NCBI RefSeq assembly: GCF_001612665.1
Contig: NZ_BDAX01000010.1
Span: 124,001-188,000, forward strand
From: Nocardia alba NBRC 108234
GTDB taxonomy: Bacteria > Actinomycetota > Actinomycetes > Mycobacteriales > Mycobacteriaceae
Reading direction: 5' to 3'
Length of the DNA stretch: 64,000 nt
Made by a program: the position numbers and the translations under genes. Below are positions 63,019-64,000 of this stretch, in pieces. The notes under the pieces were generated by a model. That model was not told the origin of the DNA, searched no databases, and saw only the letters and a list, made by a program, of their open reading frames with translations. Numbering within the stretch: the first letter of the stretch is position 1; every line of letters starts with the position of its first letter.

Positions 63019-64000
63019 TCACACGACCATGTAGTCCGCGATGGACGCGGCGAGCAGCACGGTGGCGGCCTGTGGACCGCGGCGCAGCGGGACCGGGACG
63101 ACCGACAGGTCGGCGACGGTCAGTGCGTCGATGCCGTGTACGCGGCCCTGTTCGTCGACCACCGCGCGCTCGTCCCCCGCGGGGCCCATCCGACAGGTAC
63201 CGGAAAGATGCTGGGAAGTGCCCAGGTTGGCGCGCAGCCAGGAGTCGTCGACAGGTCCGATTCGCCGACCGAGGAGATCCGCGGTGAGTGCTGCTCCCTC
63301 ACGCAGCCGGGCTCGGTCCCGTTCGCCGCGCAGGTAGCGCTGATCGATGCGCGCGGGGACCGAGGGATCCGCCGAGGCCAGCGTGAGCTCGCCGGTCGAC
63401 TCGGGATGCATCAGCGCGACCCCGATTCGGCGAAGGCCAGGGGTGAACATCTGGGTGTACGGACGTAGTTCGAGGTCGTCGATGTGGAGGACGTATTCGA
63501 GCGGTACCGCGGGCTCGTCCGGCTCGTCGCAGGGGAACTCGACGCCGATCTCGGGGTGATCGGTGCACCACGCGCCGACCGGAGCGGGCCGCACGGTCGC
63601 CACCCCGAGTGCGCGCAGGAGCGGTTCGGGGCCGATCCCGGATCTGATCAGCAGTGCGGCCGACTCCACCGCACCCGCGCACAACACCGTCTGATCGGCA
63701 TAGGTTCGCCCGCGCTCGCGCCCGCGCGCCCACTCCACACCGATCACCCGGGTGCCACGCAGCAGTAGCCGGGTCACTGTGGTCGCGCTGGTGACGGTGA
63801 GGTTGGGCCGTGTCATCGCGGGATAGAGGTGGGTGACAGCGGGTCCAGCCCGCGAGCCGAGTGACACCGTCAAGGGCACCGGGCCGAAACCCTCGGCGCG
63901 GTTGGCACCTGACATATTGAGGTCGGGGATCTCGGTGAATCCCGCTACCGCGCAACGTCGCGCGAATTCGGCGCTGAACCGGGCGAAGTGACTGGTTCGC
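63019..64000 (-). CDS. GMC-family oxidoreductase, C-terminal part (N-terminus beyond right edge)
   Basis: About 326 residues of a glucose-methanol-choline type FAD oxidoreductase; the frame is open to base 64000, so the FAD-binding N-terminus lies outside the window. It has the substrate-domain segment Q-T-V-L-C-A-G-A-V-E-S-A-A-L-L-I-R-S-G-I-G and the active-site region L-S-G-T-C-R-M-G-P. The usual A-N-T-N/N-P ending is replaced by P-L-R-R-G-P-Q-A-A-T-V-L-L-A. The R-G-P variant recalls the mycofactocin-associated MftG group, but this is a weak resemblance. The substrate is unknown. It ends 105 bases before the GAF regulator, in the same direction. Confidence 0.88.
   Translation of the reverse strand, partial: RTSHFARFSAEFARRCAVAGFTEIPDLNMSGANRAEGFGPVPLTVSLGSRAGPAVTHLYPAMTRPNLTVTSATTVTRLLLRGTRVIGVEWARGRERGRTYADQTVLCAGAVESAALLIRSGIGPEPLLRALGVATVRPAPVGAWCTDHPEIGVEFPCDEPDEPAVPLEYVLHIDDLELRPYTQMFTPGLRRIGVALMHPESTGELTLASADPSVPARIDQRYLRGERDRARLREGAALTADLLGRRIGPVDDSWLRANLGTSQHLSGTCRMGPAGDERAVVDEQGRVHGIDALTVADLSVVPVPLRRGPQAATVLLAASIADYMVV

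Overview
The window comes from a high-GC (roughly 70%) actinobacterium of the mycolic-acid group, most likely Nocardia, Rhodococcus or a relative. This rests on the codon bias, on a leucine-degradation operon in the same order as the Mycobacterium tuberculosis accD1-accA1-fadE19-Rv2499c-citE locus, and on very large MbtH-linked peptide synthetases. No rRNA, tRNA, CRISPR array, insertion sequence or phage gene was seen.

Layout. (1) Positions 1-19291, minus strand: the first 6430 or so residues of a giant non-ribosomal peptide synthetase (NRPS A). It has five complete C-A-T modules plus C and A of a sixth, and runs off the left edge. (2) 19710-28406: cobM, a DUF3105 lipoprotein, a double TerD protein, an F420-type PPOX flavin enzyme, a NarL-type two-component system divergent from a MacB-like ABC transporter, a truncated NYN-like remnant, and a ClC channel. 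(3) 28345-38477: a TetR regulator divergent from a methylcrotonyl-CoA carboxylase / acyl-CoA dehydrogenase / MaoC hydratase / CitE-type lyase operon, followed by acetoacetyl-CoA synthetase and a regulator with two TetR DNA-binding domains. Together these describe leucine/isovalerate breakdown to acetyl-CoA and acetoacetyl-CoA. (4) 38592-40734: a Tat-exported DUF1254/DUF1214 protein and a VapBC-type toxin-antitoxin pair. (5) 40806-61233, minus strand: a second giant NRPS (NRPS B, five C-A-T modules, a sixth C domain and a vestigial A start), a 707-residue protein made of two degenerate adenylation-like halves, and an MbtH protein, all joined by 4-base stop/start overlaps. (6) 61549-64000, minus strand: a GAF-domain winged-helix regulator and the C-terminal part of a GMC oxidoreductase.

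The two NRPSs share architecture: an EntF-like first condensation domain, C-A-T modules only, no epimerisation or methylation domains, and many Ser/Thr specificity codes. Codes read by eye give NRPS A: unknown - hydrophobic? - Ser - Ser - Thr - hydrophobic?..., and NRPS B: Ser - hydrophobic? - Ser - Thr - unknown - terminal C. No thioesterase is seen in the window. The most unusual object is the pseudo-adenylation protein at 41018-43141: both of its adenylation-like halves have lost the ATP-binding P-loop, yet the reading frame is open and tightly coupled between NRPS B and MbtH.
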